64,000 nt of DNA from Holophagaceae bacterium (GTDB lineage: Bacteria > Acidobacteriota > Holophagae > Holophagales > Holophagaceae): NCBI GenBank assembly GCA_021286765.1, contig JAJTBS010000002.1:434001-498000 (forward strand), in the 5' to 3' direction. The notes below the pieces were generated by a model that saw only the letters and a list, made by a program, of their open reading frames with translations, searched no databases and was not told the DNA's origin. This document shows positions 1-9,592 of this stretch, piece after piece. Both the position numbers and the translations under genes were made by a program. The stretch's first letter is position 1; every line of letters begins with the position of its first letter.

Positions 1-172
1 ATAATTCATTCTCATCATCGTCAATACCTGTTTTATATTTTTGCACAATCAATTCAACTGTATATTCCTTCGTGTCGTAATCGACAATGGTCTGTAAGTC
101 ACGTATTTGTTGTTCCGCTCTAATCTTATGCTCGTCTGAAATTTGCGATTCTGCCTTAGAGGTCTTTGCCAT
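1..172 (-). CDS. DUF262 (GmrSD-type) protein, N-terminal fragment cut by the window edge
   Basis: A reading frame of 57 codons runs off the left edge. It starts at ATG 172-170, with the ribosome-binding sequence GGAGGAA seven bases upstream on the minus strand. The first residues are MAKTSKAESQISDEHKIR, followed by VDYDTKEYTVELIVQKY. That second stretch resembles the region just before the conserved DUF262 motif of GmrSD-like proteins, which cut modified DNA or act in other phage defence systems. The catalytic part lies outside the window, so the family call rests on the N-terminus alone. The gene is AT-rich compared with the DISARM genes and is transcribed away from them, which fits a separately acquired defence gene at the island edge. 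Confidence 0.6.
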   Translation of the reverse strand, partial: MAKTSKAESQISDEHKIRAEQQIRDLQTIVDYDTKEYTVELIVQKYKTGIDDDENEL

Positions 173-336
173 TTATTCCTCCGGTCAAAATTACGGTTAG
201 ATGCTTCCGTTTCGATTGGGTCTCTAAGCGTGGCATGATCTCCGCGGAGAAGGAGAAGAGGTGTTGCCGCTTCTTTAGGACAACAGGATGCGTTGTTGCA
301 TTCGGCGATGTGCTCATTCTGCCTGAATCCAGCGAC

Positions 337-390
337 GAGGTCAGTGGGTCATTCGATTGAGAAGGAATTAATCGAATGACCCCAGACCTC
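337..390. repeat. Long interrupted inverted repeat between the DUF262 gene and vsr
   Basis: The left arm is GAGGTC (337-342), three bases, then GGGTCATTCGATT (346-358). An 11-base loop follows (359-369). The right arm is AATCGAATGACCC (370-382), two bases, then GACCTC (385-390). The 13-bp and 6-bp stems are both perfect. No T-run follows, so it may be an operator or the scar of a mobile element rather than a terminator. It lies in the divergent promoter region in front of vsr and DISARM. Confidence 0.7.
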
Positions 391-435
391 TTCTAGCCAT
401 CAGAGGCGGCGCCACGTCCAGGCGACGGCAAGCGG

Positions 436-862
436 ATGAAGAGGGTTAGGTGGGGAGGCACTGCGCATGAGAGTTCCGTTTGGAAGCCTTTGTTTTGGTG
501 CGGGCTCGGAGGATCGACTTCCTCCTCAAGTGGTTCCCGGGACGAATCACCTGGCAGACCTCGTGTTCCTCGGGCCTCGAATTGCCGTGTTCTTGGACGG
601 CTGTTTCTGGCATGGCTGTCCGACCCACGGGAGCATCCCCAAATCCAACACGGGATGGTGGCTCCGGAAGATCGACGCCAACCGAGGACGGGACCTGGAC
701 ACCAACGAAAGACTCGCTCAGGCGGGCTGGCAAGTGCTTCGAATATGGGAACATGAAGACACGAACCAAGCCGTCGAGCGCCTCCTTGCCGCCCACAGGT
801 CGCGATCGTCCAAATCTCGGCATCGTGGACCCCTCGGTCCCAGCCCCGGTTCACCCTCATGA
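436..862 (+). pseudogene. vsr: vsr very-short-patch-repair endonuclease, frameshifted remnant
   Basis: The Vsr family nicks DNA at T:G mismatches that arise by deamination of 5-methylcytosine. The conserved parts of a Vsr protein are present but lie in three different frames. The N-terminal MKRVRWGGTAHES is in frame 1 from 436. A middle piece, RRIDFLLKWFPGR, is in frame 3 at about 507-545. The catalytic core, VFLDGCFWHGCPTHGSIPKS through VLRIWEHE, is in frame 2 from about 554 to the stop at 860-862. At least two indels are needed to explain this, so no full-length product can be made. Normal Vsr is about 140-150 aa, which matches the combined length. No cytosine methyltransferase gene, the usual vsr partner, is adjacent. 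drmD starts nine bases after the stop. A sequencing error could explain one shift but is less likely to explain two. Confidence 0.75.
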
Positions 863-871
863 GGTCTTGAA

Positions 872-3800
872 ATGTCGTCGTCAGCATTGGAAGGCACCAT
901 CACACGCCTGAGCGCCGTCCCAGAACCCGGGCAGCTCGTCGAAGTCCGGCGCAGGCACTGGATCGTCGGTGACGTTCGGGGTTCAGAACTCCGCGACGAC
1001 ATTACCTCGGAACCGCAGCATCTCGTAACGCTTACGTCGATGGATGAGGACTCTACGGGAGAGGAGATCACCGTGCTCTGGGAGATCGAGCCCGGAGCCC
1101 AGGTCATCGAGCGGGCCGGATTGCCCGCCATGGGTTCCTACGACGATCCCGAAGTGGTCGAAGCCTTCCTGGATGCCGTGAGGTGGGGGGCGGCGACCAA
1201 TGCCGACCGCTCCTACCTCCAGGCTCCCTTTCGGAGCGGAGTCTCCATCGAGGACTACCAATTGGATCCCCTGGTGCGTGCCATCGACATGGCCAGGGTG
1301 AGCCTCCTCATTGCCGATGACGTGGGTCTGGGCAAGACCATCGAAGCAGGTCTCGTGATCCAGGAGATGATCCTGCGCCATCGGGCCAGGACTGTGCTGG
1401 TCGTATGTCCGTCGTCCCTCCAGATCAAGTGGCAGACGGAGATGCAGGAGAAGTTCGGATTGGAGTTCCGGATCGTGGATTCGGAGTATCTGAGGACCCT
1501 GCGCCGAGAACGTGGGATCCACGCGAATCCGTGGACTTCCTACCCACGCCTGATCACCTCCATGGACTGGATCAAGGATGGGGAAGCCCTCCGTTTCATG
1601 AAGAGCGCCCTTCCGGTCCGACCCACCTATCCCAGGACCTTCGACATCCTGGTGGTGGACGAATCCCACAACGTGGCCCCGTCAGGAATGGGGAGCTATG
1701 CCCTGGAGAGCCAGCGCACGCGGTTGATCCGGATCCTCGCCCCCCATTTCGAGCACCGCCTCTTCCTCACGGCCACGCCCCACAACGGCTACCAGGAGTC
1801 CTTCACCTCGCTCCTGGAACTCCTGGACGACCAGCGGTTCGCAAGGACCCTGATGCCCGACGAGAAGCAACTCCAGCGAGTGATGGTCCGTCGGCTCAAG
1901 ACCGATCTGGTGGACGAGAACGGGAACCGGATCTATCCCGTCCGCGATCTCCAGGCCCTGGAGGTCGACTACACCCCCGAAGAACTGGAGGCCCACCAGC
2001 TCCTCCAGGAATACACGAAGAGTCGGAATCAACAGGCGGGCGGACGAGGACCAGCGGGGGAGTTCATCAACATCCTCCTCAAGAAGCGGCTCTTCTCCTC
2101 GCCTGCGGCGTTTGCGACCACACTTGCCAAACACCGGGAGAGCCTCGCTAGAGGGAGGCGGAGCGCCAGTCCGCGTTCCTTCGAAGAGCGGATCCTGCGG
2201 AAAGCCCTCCTCCAGAGCCAGGAGGACTACGCCGACGACAGCCGCTACGAGGAGGTCCTCGAAGAGGTGACCGAGGAGCTGACGCTGAACGCTCCGGCCC
2301 TGACCGCCGATGAGAGGGGTCTCCTCGACCGGCTGACCGGCTGGGCGGAGCGAGCCCGGAACCGGAAGGACTCCAAGGCTGAGGCCATCCTCAAGTGGCT
2401 GGAGGACCACCTCCGCCCCGGAGGGAAATGGAACCACGAGCGGGTGATCCTCTTTACGGAGTACCGCACCACCCATGGCTGGCTCCAAACCATCCTGGCG
2501 AACCACGGGTTCGGAGGCGACCGCCTCATGTGCCTGCACGGCAGCATGGACCGGGATGAACGCGAAGTGGTGAAGGCAGCCTTCCAGTCCTCTCCGGACG
2601 TGGCTCCGGTCCGGATCCTCCTGGCCACCGACGCAGCCTCGGAAGGCATCGATCTCCAGAACCACTGCCGCTACATGATCCACGTCGAGATCCCGTGGAA
2701 CCCGAACGTAATGGAACAGCGGAACGGTCGTATCGACCGACACGGACAGAAGGCGTCCGCCGTCGAGATCTGGCACCCCGTCGGACGCGGCTACCGGGAC
2801 CTCCCCGACGATGCCCAGGTCAAGGTCGGGCATATCCAGGGGGACGGCGAATACCTGATGCGGGCGGTGAAGAAGATCGACCGGATCCGGGAGGACCTCG
2901 GCAGCGTCGGCCCCGTGATCGCCCGGCAGATCGAGGAGGCCATGCTAGGCAAGCGCAGCATCCTCGACACCCGTGACGCCGAGCAGAAGGCAGAGAAGAG
3001 TCGGAAGTACCTCCGAGTGGAGAGGGACCTCAAGCAGAAGATCGCCCGCCTCCACCAGCGGCTGCTCGAAGCGCGGGACGAGAATCATCTGTCCCCCGAG
3101 CGAATCGAACGGGCCGTCAGGGTGGCCCTCAGGATCGCCCACGGGCTCGAACTCGAATCCGACCACTTAGCGGGTGTCCCTGATGGAAAAGCCTTCAAGG
3201 TCCCGATCCTGCCGGGGTCATGGGAGAAGGCAACGGCTGGGCTCGCCCACCCGCATACGAAGGTCCGACGCCCCATCACCTTCGACCATGAGGTCGCGAA
3301 AGGTCGCGACAGCATCGTCCTCGCCCACCTGAACCATCGCCTCGTCCAGATGTGCCTCCGACTCCTCAGGGCCGAGGTCTTCGCGCTGGAGGACCGGAAA
3401 CAGTTGCACCGTGTGAGCGTCCGATCGCTGCCGGATGGCGAAATCCAGGATCCCGTGGCCATCGTCTGTTCCCGCCTCGTGGTGACGGGGGGCAACCACC
3501 ATCGGCTCCACGAGGAACTGACGTTTGCAGGCGGGTTTCTGAAGGAGGGATCCTTCGCCCGCATCCCGCAGGTGACCAAACTCGAAGCCTGGGTGCGGGA
3601 GGCTGCGTCTCTGAACCCCTCGAAGCCCCTGTTCTCGCTCCTCGCATCGCGCTTCGAGCGTTCTAGGGCCAGCATCGAGGACGCGATCCGGGCGCGATCC
3701 AGGGACCGCATCGAGTTCCTGGGGAACACCCTGGATCGGCGCAAGGCCACCGAGATCGAGGATGTCACTTCGGTATTGGACGAACTGGAGAAGGCCCTCC

Positions 3801-4024
3801 GCAAGGAAATCGGAGGAGCCCAGCAACAGCCACTCTTCTCTGCGGAGGAGCTAGGCCAAGTGGAGAAGGACATGGACTACCTCCGCGCCCGTCTGGAGCG
3901 CATCCCCGAAGAGAAGGTGGCCGAGGTGGAGGCCATCGAATCCCGTTACCGGGGCTTCCTGCCGCGCGAGTTCCCCGTGGCCGTCTTCTTCTTCGTTCCT
4001 GAATCCCTCGCTCGTCGGGTTTGA
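872..4024 (+). CDS. drmD: DISARM SNF2-like helicase DrmD
   Basis: This 1050-aa protein is the SNF2-like ATPase that opens class 1 DISARM phage-defence operons. Helicase motif I (ADDVGLGKTIEAG) is at about residues 148-160. Motif II reads DESHN in place of the usual DEAH, near residue 262. The C-terminal helicase lobe carries ATDAASEGIDLQ and a motif VI of RIDRHGQ at about 585-630. The first 120 residues resemble the N-terminal extension seen in RapA/DrmD proteins, and the last 300 residues are charged and helical. The ATG at 872 lies nine bases after the vsr remnant, and drmMI begins within three bases of the stop, so the two are probably cotranscribed. The family identity is strong. Its exact action in DISARM (probably remodelling or translocation on incoming DNA) is inferred. 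Confidence 0.85.
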   Translation: MSSSALEGTITRLSAVPEPGQLVEVRRRHWIVGDVRGSELRDDITSEPQHLVTLTSMDEDSTGEEITVLWEIEPGAQVIERAGLPAMGSYDDPEVVEAFLDAVRWGAATNADRSYLQAPFRSGVSIEDYQLDPLVRAIDMARVSLLIADDVGLGKTIEAGLVIQEMILRHRARTVLVVCPSSLQIKWQTEMQEKFGLEFRIVDSEYLRTLRRERGIHANPWTSYPRLITSMDWIKDGEALRFMKSALPVRPTYPRTFDILVVDESHNVAPSGMGSYALESQRTRLIRILAPHFEHRLFLTATPHNGYQESFTSLLELLDDQRFARTLMPDEKQLQRVMVRRLKTDLVDENGNRIYPVRDLQALEVDYTPEELEAHQLLQEYTKSRNQQAGGRGPAGEFINILLKKRLFSSPAAFATTLAKHRESLARGRRSASPRSFEERILRKALLQSQEDYADDSRYEEVLEEVTEELTLNAPALTADERGLLDRLTGWAERARNRKDSKAEAILKWLEDHLRPGGKWNHERVILFTEYRTTHGWLQTILANHGFGGDRLMCLHGSMDRDEREVVKAAFQSSPDVAPVRILLATDAASEGIDLQNHCRYMIHVEIPWNPNVMEQRNGRIDRHGQKASAVEIWHPVGRGYRDLPDDAQVKVGHIQGDGEYLMRAVKKIDRIREDLGSVGPVIARQIEEAMLGKRSILDTRDAEQKAEKSRKYLRVERDLKQKIARLHQRLLEARDENHLSPERIERAVRVALRIAHGLELESDHLAGVPDGKAFKVPILPGSWEKATAGLAHPHTKVRRPITFDHEVAKGRDSIVLAHLNHRLVQMCLRLLRAEVFALEDRKQLHRVSVRSLPDGEIQDPVAIVCSRLVVTGGNHHRLHEELTFAGGFLKEGSFARIPQVTKLEAWVREAASLNPSKPLFSLLASRFERSRASIEDAIRARSRDRIEFLGNTLDRRKATEIEDVTSVLDELEKALRKEIGGAQQQPLFSAEELGQVEKDMDYLRARLERIPEEKVAEVEAIESRYRGFLPREFPVAVFFFVPESLARRV

Positions 4025-4026
4025 AC

Positions 4027-7000
4027 ATGTCCCAACACATCGAATGGCTGAACCTGATCGACCGCTCCGGCGCGTTCCTTGAGCCCGGCGTGCTGGACGA
4101 CGCGCTACCCCAGGGCCTGGAGGGCGTGGATTCCGAGCACCGTCGGAACCTCCTATCGGCCTACGACGAGTGGCGCGAGGCCGTGGATGCTTGCGACGCC
4201 GACGCCGAGGCACTCCATCGAGCCTGGATCGATTTCGTGCTCAAGGCGTTCCTGGAATACGACGATCGAGCCCTGCGGCGGGGTGAATCCGTCCCCGAGT
4301 CGCTCTCGTTGTCTGTGGCGGAACACGGCGGGATTGTCCGTCCTGGAATGGCAGTGATGAAGGGCGATTCGCCCCAACTCCTGATCGATGTGCTACCACC
4401 GGACACGGATCTCGAATCCATTCGCTCCTACGAGGGATGGAACACGAGCGCCCTGGACCGGATGATCGCCCTCTGCCGGGGAGCCAAGGTCACGATCGGC
4501 CTCCTGACGAATGGTGAACGCTGGCTGGTGGTCCACGTCCCCGAAGGTGGCACCGTGGGTCACGCCTCCTGGTACGGGCGGATCTGGAGACCCGAGCCCG
4601 TCACCCTTCGGGCCTTCCAGACCCTCCTTGGTGTCCGCCGCTGTTTCGGTCCCCAGGACAAGACGCTCCCGGCGCTCCTCGCGGCATCGCTGGAATACCA
4701 GGACGAGGTCACGGACACCCTCGGCCAGCAGGTCCGGCGAGCGGTGGAGGTGCTGATCCAGAGCCTCGACCGGGCGGATCACGACCGCCACGGTGAACTC
4801 CTCAGGGACGTGGAACCCCGCGAACTCTACGAGGCGGGTCTGACGGTCATGATGCGGTTCGTCTTCCTAATGTGCGCGGAAGAGCGTGGTCTGCTCCTCC
4901 TCGGCGAGGGAATCTACGACCAGAACTACGCCATTTCCACCCTGCGGTCCGAACTGAGGGAGTGGCAGAGTCGCCATGGGGATCAGGTCCTGGAACGCCG
5001 CCACGACGCCTGGTCCAGGCTCCTGGCGACCTTCCGAGCCGTCTTCGGAGGGGTCACGCACGAGACCCTGAGAATGCCCGCCCTCGGAGGATCCCTCTTC
5101 GATCCGGATCGCTTCCCCTTCCTGGAGGGTCGTCCCAAAGGGAGTTCCTGGCGTCAGAGTATTGCCACCCCGCTGCCCATCGACAACCGCACGGTGCTGC
5201 TCCTCCTCTCCTCTCTTCAGGTGCTCGAACAGCGCCGGGGAGCGAGGTTGCTCTCTTACAAGGCTCTCGACGTCGAACAGATTGGCCATGTCTACGAAGG
5301 CCTCCTAGAATGCACCGTCCAGCGCCTCCCGGAGATCACGCTCGGACTAGAGGGTGCTTCCAGCGCCAAGGACCCGAACCTCTCCTTGGTGGATCTCGAA
5401 CGAGCCCAGCAGGAGGGCGAAGCCTCCGTCCTGGCCCTGCTCACCGAGGTCACCGCACGATCGGAATCGGCTCTGCGCCGTGCGATGGGCCGGGAGGTGG
5501 AAGAGGCCTTCGAAAGTCGGTTGCTCCTAGCCTGTGGTAGCGAAACCGAGTTGCTCCGACGAGTGAAGCCATGGGCGAACCTGCTCCGGAAGGACATCTG
5601 GGACCATCCACTGGTCTATCGAAGGGAAGCCTTCGCCGTAACCCTCGGCAGCGACCGCCGAGAAACGGGGACCCACTACACCCCAAAATCCCTCACAGAA
5701 CAAATCGTCCGGACCACACTCGAACCCTTGGTCTATACGGGGCCCTCGGATGGAAAGCCCCGAGAGGAATGGATTCTCAAGAAACCTCAGGAACTCCTAG
5801 ACCTCAAGGTATGTGACCCAGCTATGGGATCGGGGGCCTTCCTTGTGCAGGTGTGCCGCTACCTCGGGGACCGGCTGGTGGAAAGCTGGGGACTCGAAGA
5901 AGTCTCCGGAAAAGCGATCACGGTCGATGGCGAGGTGGTTGACCGCCTTGACTCAAGCGAATCCATGCCCATTGATCCAGAGGAGCGGATCATCCTCGCC
6001 CGACGGCTTTTGGCCGAGCGATGCCTCTACGGTGTCGACATCAACCCCATGGCAGTGGAACTAGCCAAACTCTCCATTTGGCTAGTAACCCTTGCCAAAG
6101 GAAGGCCCTTCGGGTTCCTTGACCACAACTTGAAATGCGGCGACAGCCTGCTCGGCATCCATCGGCTAGAGCAATTAGCTAACTTTTCCATGAATCCTAC
6201 TGGCGAGGTCCAGGGTCGCCTCTTTGGCCAGGGGCTCGGACCAGCCATTCAGACAGCAATCGAGCTCCGTTCGCGCTTGCGGGAGATTCCGATCCGCGAC
6301 ATCCATGATGTAGAAGCAATGAGATGTCTTGATATTGATGCACGTTGTCGATTAGAAGTGGCCGAATGTATGGCTGACGCTTTAATTGGAGAAATAGTTG
6401 CAGCAAATGATAATAATGCAGTAATAGAGAAAACGATGGCATGGCTGGCTATCCAGGCCGAGCAGGTAATTGATGGCGACAGAGAGATTCTAGCTTCGTT
6501 GAGAATAAGGTCCATTGAAGCGCTTTCATTTGGCCTGCCGCATGGAAAAGTTTCTCGTCGCCCCTTCCATTGGCCGTTAGAATTTCCAGAAATTTTCCCA
6601 AATGGTTTTGATGCAATAGTAGGAAATCCACCCTTCCTAAAAGGTACAGCTATCGGAAAATCCTTCGGTGCCTGCTATCGTAGTTATATTGGTAATTTTG
6701 TAGGAGAAGGGAAAAAGGCTAGTTATGCTGATTTATGTGCATTTTTCATTTTAAGGGCTTTGACTGTTACAAAATCGCATGGTGTAGTCGGAATGATTGC
6801 TACTAATACCATTTCTCAAGGTGATACTCGCGAGATGGGTCTTGATCAAATATTTTTGAACAATTCAAAACCATATTGGGTTAAAACAGATATTAAATGG
6901 AGTGGATCTGCAAATGTTATTGTGTCAGTAGTTATTATAAGAAAGGATGATGGCTGGAATGGTATTCGGATTTTAAATGAAAAAGAAGTTGTTGGTATAA

Positions 7001-8316
7001 CCAAATTTTTAACAGAAGGTTGTGACGAGATTTTTATCCCGCAAAAACTGGTAAGGAATAAAGATATTGCGTTCAAGGGGTCTACGACTGGATGCAAGGG
7101 CTTCGTGCTTGAATCCAAAGAGGCAGAGCAAATTATCGCAAATGATAATAGATATTCAGAAGTGATCCAAAAATTTATCGGAGGTCAAGATTTTAATAGC
7201 TCACCACAAATGACTACCGATAGATGGGTAATAAATTTCAAAGATTGGACATATGAACAAGCATCGCAATTCCCAATTTGCATTAATATATTAAAAGAAC
7301 GAGTAAAGCCATATTTTGATTCTCGTACAGGCCAGATTCACGAAACTGATTTTTGGAAATTTTCAGACAAAAGGCTTGAAAGCTATAAATCAATATCAAA
7401 ATTCAATAGAGTATTGTTTCATGCGTTTACAAGTAAGCATTTGGCATTTGGTTTTGTTGGCACCGGTATGGTTTACTCTGCCCCACATGTTGTTATTGCG
7501 CTTCAAGGGTTTGAACATTTTGCAGTGCTTCAATCTTCTTTTCATATGATATGGGTTCTAGAGCTTTGTTCGACGATGGGTGTCGGAATTCGATATGCTC
7601 CATCTGATTTGCTTGAAACATTCCCATTCCCAAGTTGTATTATTGGGGATAAAAAAACAGAATCTAGCACTGCATGTTTATCATCACATGGTGAAAAATA
7701 CTACAAAGCTAGATCGAAATTTATGGAAGAACAAAAGATTGGATTAACTGATTTTTATAATATATTTCACAATAAAAATGAAAATGGATCGGATATTTCG
7801 GAAATTCGCAAAATTCAAACAGATATTGACTACGAATTGTGTAATTTATATTCAATAAATATTGATCTTAATCATAATTTTGTAAATACAAAAATTGGAA
7901 TTCGCTATCTTCCTGAAGGCGGCACGCAGAAACTAATTTTTTCAAAACTGGCAGAATTGAATCAACAAATATTCAAAACTGAGTTGCGCGAAGGGATGCA
8001 TTCTCAACTTGATTCAACTACATCCACACGTGCAACCCGATCAAGATTGGCAAAGGAGCCGATTTCGAACCAACCTTCGCTTGGCTTAGAAATTAATAAT
8101 GAAACTCTCACTCATGGAATGATTCCTGGGGCAACTATTCTAAGTTTTCTCCATGCCAACAATGGTTGGTGGTCGAAGTCTGAGATCATCGCTGCAAACA
8201 ACATCAGCGATGGGCAATGGAATGTGGCCATCGCAGACTTGATCGCGAGAGGTCTCGTGGAACGCCAGGGCGAGCGACGGGGTGCAAGGTATCGGGGAAT
8301 AGAGGTTCGCTCGTGA
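4027..8316 (+). CDS. drmMI: DISARM adenine-N6 DNA methyltransferase DrmMI
   Basis: This is a 1429-aa class I methyltransferase of the kind that marks host DNA in class 1 DISARM. SAM-binding motif I (DPAMGSGAFLVQ) lies near residue 600 and catalytic motif IV (GNPPF) near residue 867, as in N6-adenine enzymes of the Eco57I/PglX type. A long N-terminal region of about 590 residues precedes the catalytic domain. A target-recognition region covers roughly residues 1000-1340, and a winged-helix-like tail ends the protein. The ATG at 4027 is preferred. An in-frame TTG at 4021 would overlap the drmD stop but has no better ribosome site. Bases from about 6320 to 8160 are strikingly AT-rich compared with both flanks, while the reading frame stays intact. 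The downstream endonuclease gene starts on the stop codon. Confidence 0.88.
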   Translation: MSQHIEWLNLIDRSGAFLEPGVLDDALPQGLEGVDSEHRRNLLSAYDEWREAVDACDADAEALHRAWIDFVLKAFLEYDDRALRRGESVPESLSLSVAEHGGIVRPGMAVMKGDSPQLLIDVLPPDTDLESIRSYEGWNTSALDRMIALCRGAKVTIGLLTNGERWLVVHVPEGGTVGHASWYGRIWRPEPVTLRAFQTLLGVRRCFGPQDKTLPALLAASLEYQDEVTDTLGQQVRRAVEVLIQSLDRADHDRHGELLRDVEPRELYEAGLTVMMRFVFLMCAEERGLLLLGEGIYDQNYAISTLRSELREWQSRHGDQVLERRHDAWSRLLATFRAVFGGVTHETLRMPALGGSLFDPDRFPFLEGRPKGSSWRQSIATPLPIDNRTVLLLLSSLQVLEQRRGARLLSYKALDVEQIGHVYEGLLECTVQRLPEITLGLEGASSAKDPNLSLVDLERAQQEGEASVLALLTEVTARSESALRRAMGREVEEAFESRLLLACGSETELLRRVKPWANLLRKDIWDHPLVYRREAFAVTLGSDRRETGTHYTPKSLTEQIVRTTLEPLVYTGPSDGKPREEWILKKPQELLDLKVCDPAMGSGAFLVQVCRYLGDRLVESWGLEEVSGKAITVDGEVVDRLDSSESMPIDPEERIILARRLLAERCLYGVDINPMAVELAKLSIWLVTLAKGRPFGFLDHNLKCGDSLLGIHRLEQLANFSMNPTGEVQGRLFGQGLGPAIQTAIELRSRLREIPIRDIHDVEAMRCLDIDARCRLEVAECMADALIGEIVAANDNNAVIEKTMAWLAIQAEQVIDGDREILASLRIRSIEALSFGLPHGKVSRRPFHWPLEFPEIFPNGFDAIVGNPPFLKGTAIGKSFGACYRSYIGNFVGEGKKASYADLCAFFILRALTVTKSHGVVGMIATNTISQGDTREMGLDQIFLNNSKPYWVKTDIKWSGSANVIVSVVIIRKDDGWNGIRILNEKEVVGITKFLTEGCDEIFIPQKLVRNKDIAFKGSTTGCKGFVLESKEAEQIIANDNRYSEVIQKFIGGQDFNSSPQMTTDRWVINFKDWTYEQASQFPICINILKERVKPYFDSRTGQIHETDFWKFSDKRLESYKSISKFNRVLFHAFTSKHLAFGFVGTGMVYSAPHVVIALQGFEHFAVLQSSFHMIWVLELCSTMGVGIRYAPSDLLETFPFPSCIIGDKKTESSTACLSSHGEKYYKARSKFMEEQKIGLTDFYNIFHNKNENGSDISEIRKIQTDIDYELCNLYSINIDLNHNFVNTKIGIRYLPEGGTQKLIFSKLAELNQQIFKTELREGMHSQLDSTTSTRATRSRLAKEPISNQPSLGLEINNETLTHGMIPGATILSFLHANNGWWSKSEIIAANNISDGQWNVAIADLIARGLVERQGERRGARYRGIEVRS
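6320..8160. other. Low-GC segment covering the target-recognition half of drmMI
   Basis: Codons switch from GC-rich third positions to AT-rich ones shortly after 6300 and switch back near 8165, without a break in the reading frame. The segment starts just before motif IV and includes the region expected to contact the DNA target. This is a reading of base composition by eye; edges are good to about 100 bases. It suggests a module taken from a low-GC donor. Confidence 0.8.
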
Positions 8317-9512
8317 AAGTTGTTCCTTTCGATGAACTCGCCACCTCCGATCTGATCGTAGACGCCATCTATGAAAGCAGCAGGGATGGCCAGATGGCTG
8401 GCGAACCCATCGCCAAGCTCCTTCCAGGGTCTGGTAATCAAGGCGGGTTCAGGGCCGCAGGTCGCGGTGAGGAGAAGAATTGGGTCGTCCTGACCACCAG
8501 CGGCGAAGACCCCGACTGGCCGGATGTCCTGAATCTGAACACGGGCGAGTTCGTCTACTTTGGTGACAACAAATCGCCTGGTCATGAACTTCATGACACG
8601 GCCCGCGGTGGGAATGCGATACTCCGCAGGGTTTTTGCGCGACTTCACGATCAAGGCAATCCACGGCAAGGAATTCCGCCCTTTTTCATTTTCCAGAAAA
8701 ACCCGACGCAACATGGTGCTAGGTCGGTTCGCTTCCTGGGTGTTGCTGCTCCTGGTTTTCCAGGCATGTCTGCCCTGGAGGAGTTAATTGCAGTGTGGAA
8801 GGCGACCAGCGGGGAACGATTCCAGAATTACCGCGCTGTTTTCACCGTTTTGGATATCCCTGTGGTGCAGCGGGCCTGGCTTGTCGATCTTGCGAACGGA
8901 GTTCACGACTCTGTCCACGCTCCAAACGCTTGGCGCTCCTGGTTGCGAAATGGGCGATATCACGCCCTAACGGCTGATCCCACAACCACCATTCGATCCA
9001 TCGAACAGCAAGCCCCCAGTGGAGCCCTCCAGGTCGAGATCCTCAGGACAGTATGGGAATATTTTCGGAATACTCCGCTGGCCTTCGAAGTCTTTGCTGC
9101 TCGGATATACCAATTGCTCGACCACCGGGTGGTCATCGATGAGATCACCAGAGGATCCGTGGACGGCGGAAGGGACGCTGTTGGTCGCCATTTGTTGGGC
9201 CTGAATGAGGATCCCGTATATGCGGAATTTTCATTGGAAGCAAAATGTTACCGACCACCGATCGATGGGCATTCGGCGAATACCGTCGGTGTGAAGGAGG
9301 TATCACGCCTTATTTCCAGGATCCGGCATCGTCAATACGGCGTACTCGTGACGACCTCCGTCATTGCTCGCCAGGCCTACGAGGAGGTACGGGAGGATCG
9401 GCATCCAATCATCTTCATTGCAGGAAGGGACATTGCTGAAATCCTCCTGCGAAATGGATATTCCACGGCGGACCTCGTCCGGCGGCTACTCCTCGATGAG
9501 TTTCCGTTATGA
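8313..9512 (+). CDS. AspBHI-like modification-dependent (type IV) restriction endonuclease
   Basis: This 399-aa protein fits the AspBHI pattern: an SRA-like N-terminal reader of modified cytosine followed by an Mrr-type nuclease. The N-terminal part carries SGEDPDWPD and YFGDNKSPGHELHDT-like text (FGDNKSPGHELHDT at 83-96) and RFQNYRAVFTVLD (169-181). The catalytic part shows Asp288 in GGRD and the Glu309-x-Lys311 pair in LEAKCY, the PD-(D/E)xK arrangement. The start is GTG 8313, which overlaps the drmMI stop (TCGTGA), so translation is coupled. An upstream start at 8217 would only add a shadow of drmMI. Its place inside a DISARM operon is unusual. A likely role is attack on phage DNA carrying modified cytosine, which ordinary restriction would miss. 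That role is inferred. Confidence 0.8.
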   Translation: MKVVPFDELATSDLIVDAIYESSRDGQMAGEPIAKLLPGSGNQGGFRAAGRGEEKNWVVLTTSGEDPDWPDVLNLNTGEFVYFGDNKSPGHELHDTARGGNAILRRVFARLHDQGNPRQGIPPFFIFQKNPTQHGARSVRFLGVAAPGFPGMSALEELIAVWKATSGERFQNYRAVFTVLDIPVVQRAWLVDLANGVHDSVHAPNAWRSWLRNGRYHALTADPTTTIRSIEQQAPSGALQVEILRTVWEYFRNTPLAFEVFAARIYQLLDHRVVIDEITRGSVDGGRDAVGRHLLGLNEDPVYAEFSLEAKCYRPPIDGHSANTVGVKEVSRLISRIRHRQYGVLVTTSVIARQAYEEVREDRHPIIFIAGRDIAEILLRNGYSTADLVRRLLLDEFPL

Positions 9513-9592
9513 GACAGCAGTGTGATTGATCGACACCAAGGGCTCTCAGGCAAATGATTTAAAAAACGTATCCAAGACCTCTGGAGCAAGCC

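Noticed and set aside
166-360. A 64-codon plus-strand frame in the left intergenic region
   Set aside because: It has no ribosome site and overlaps the start of the divergent DUF262 gene; the residues are mostly shadow-like.
4021-4026. TTG start for drmMI
   Set aside because: ATG two codons later is a better start and the TTG has no stronger ribosome site.
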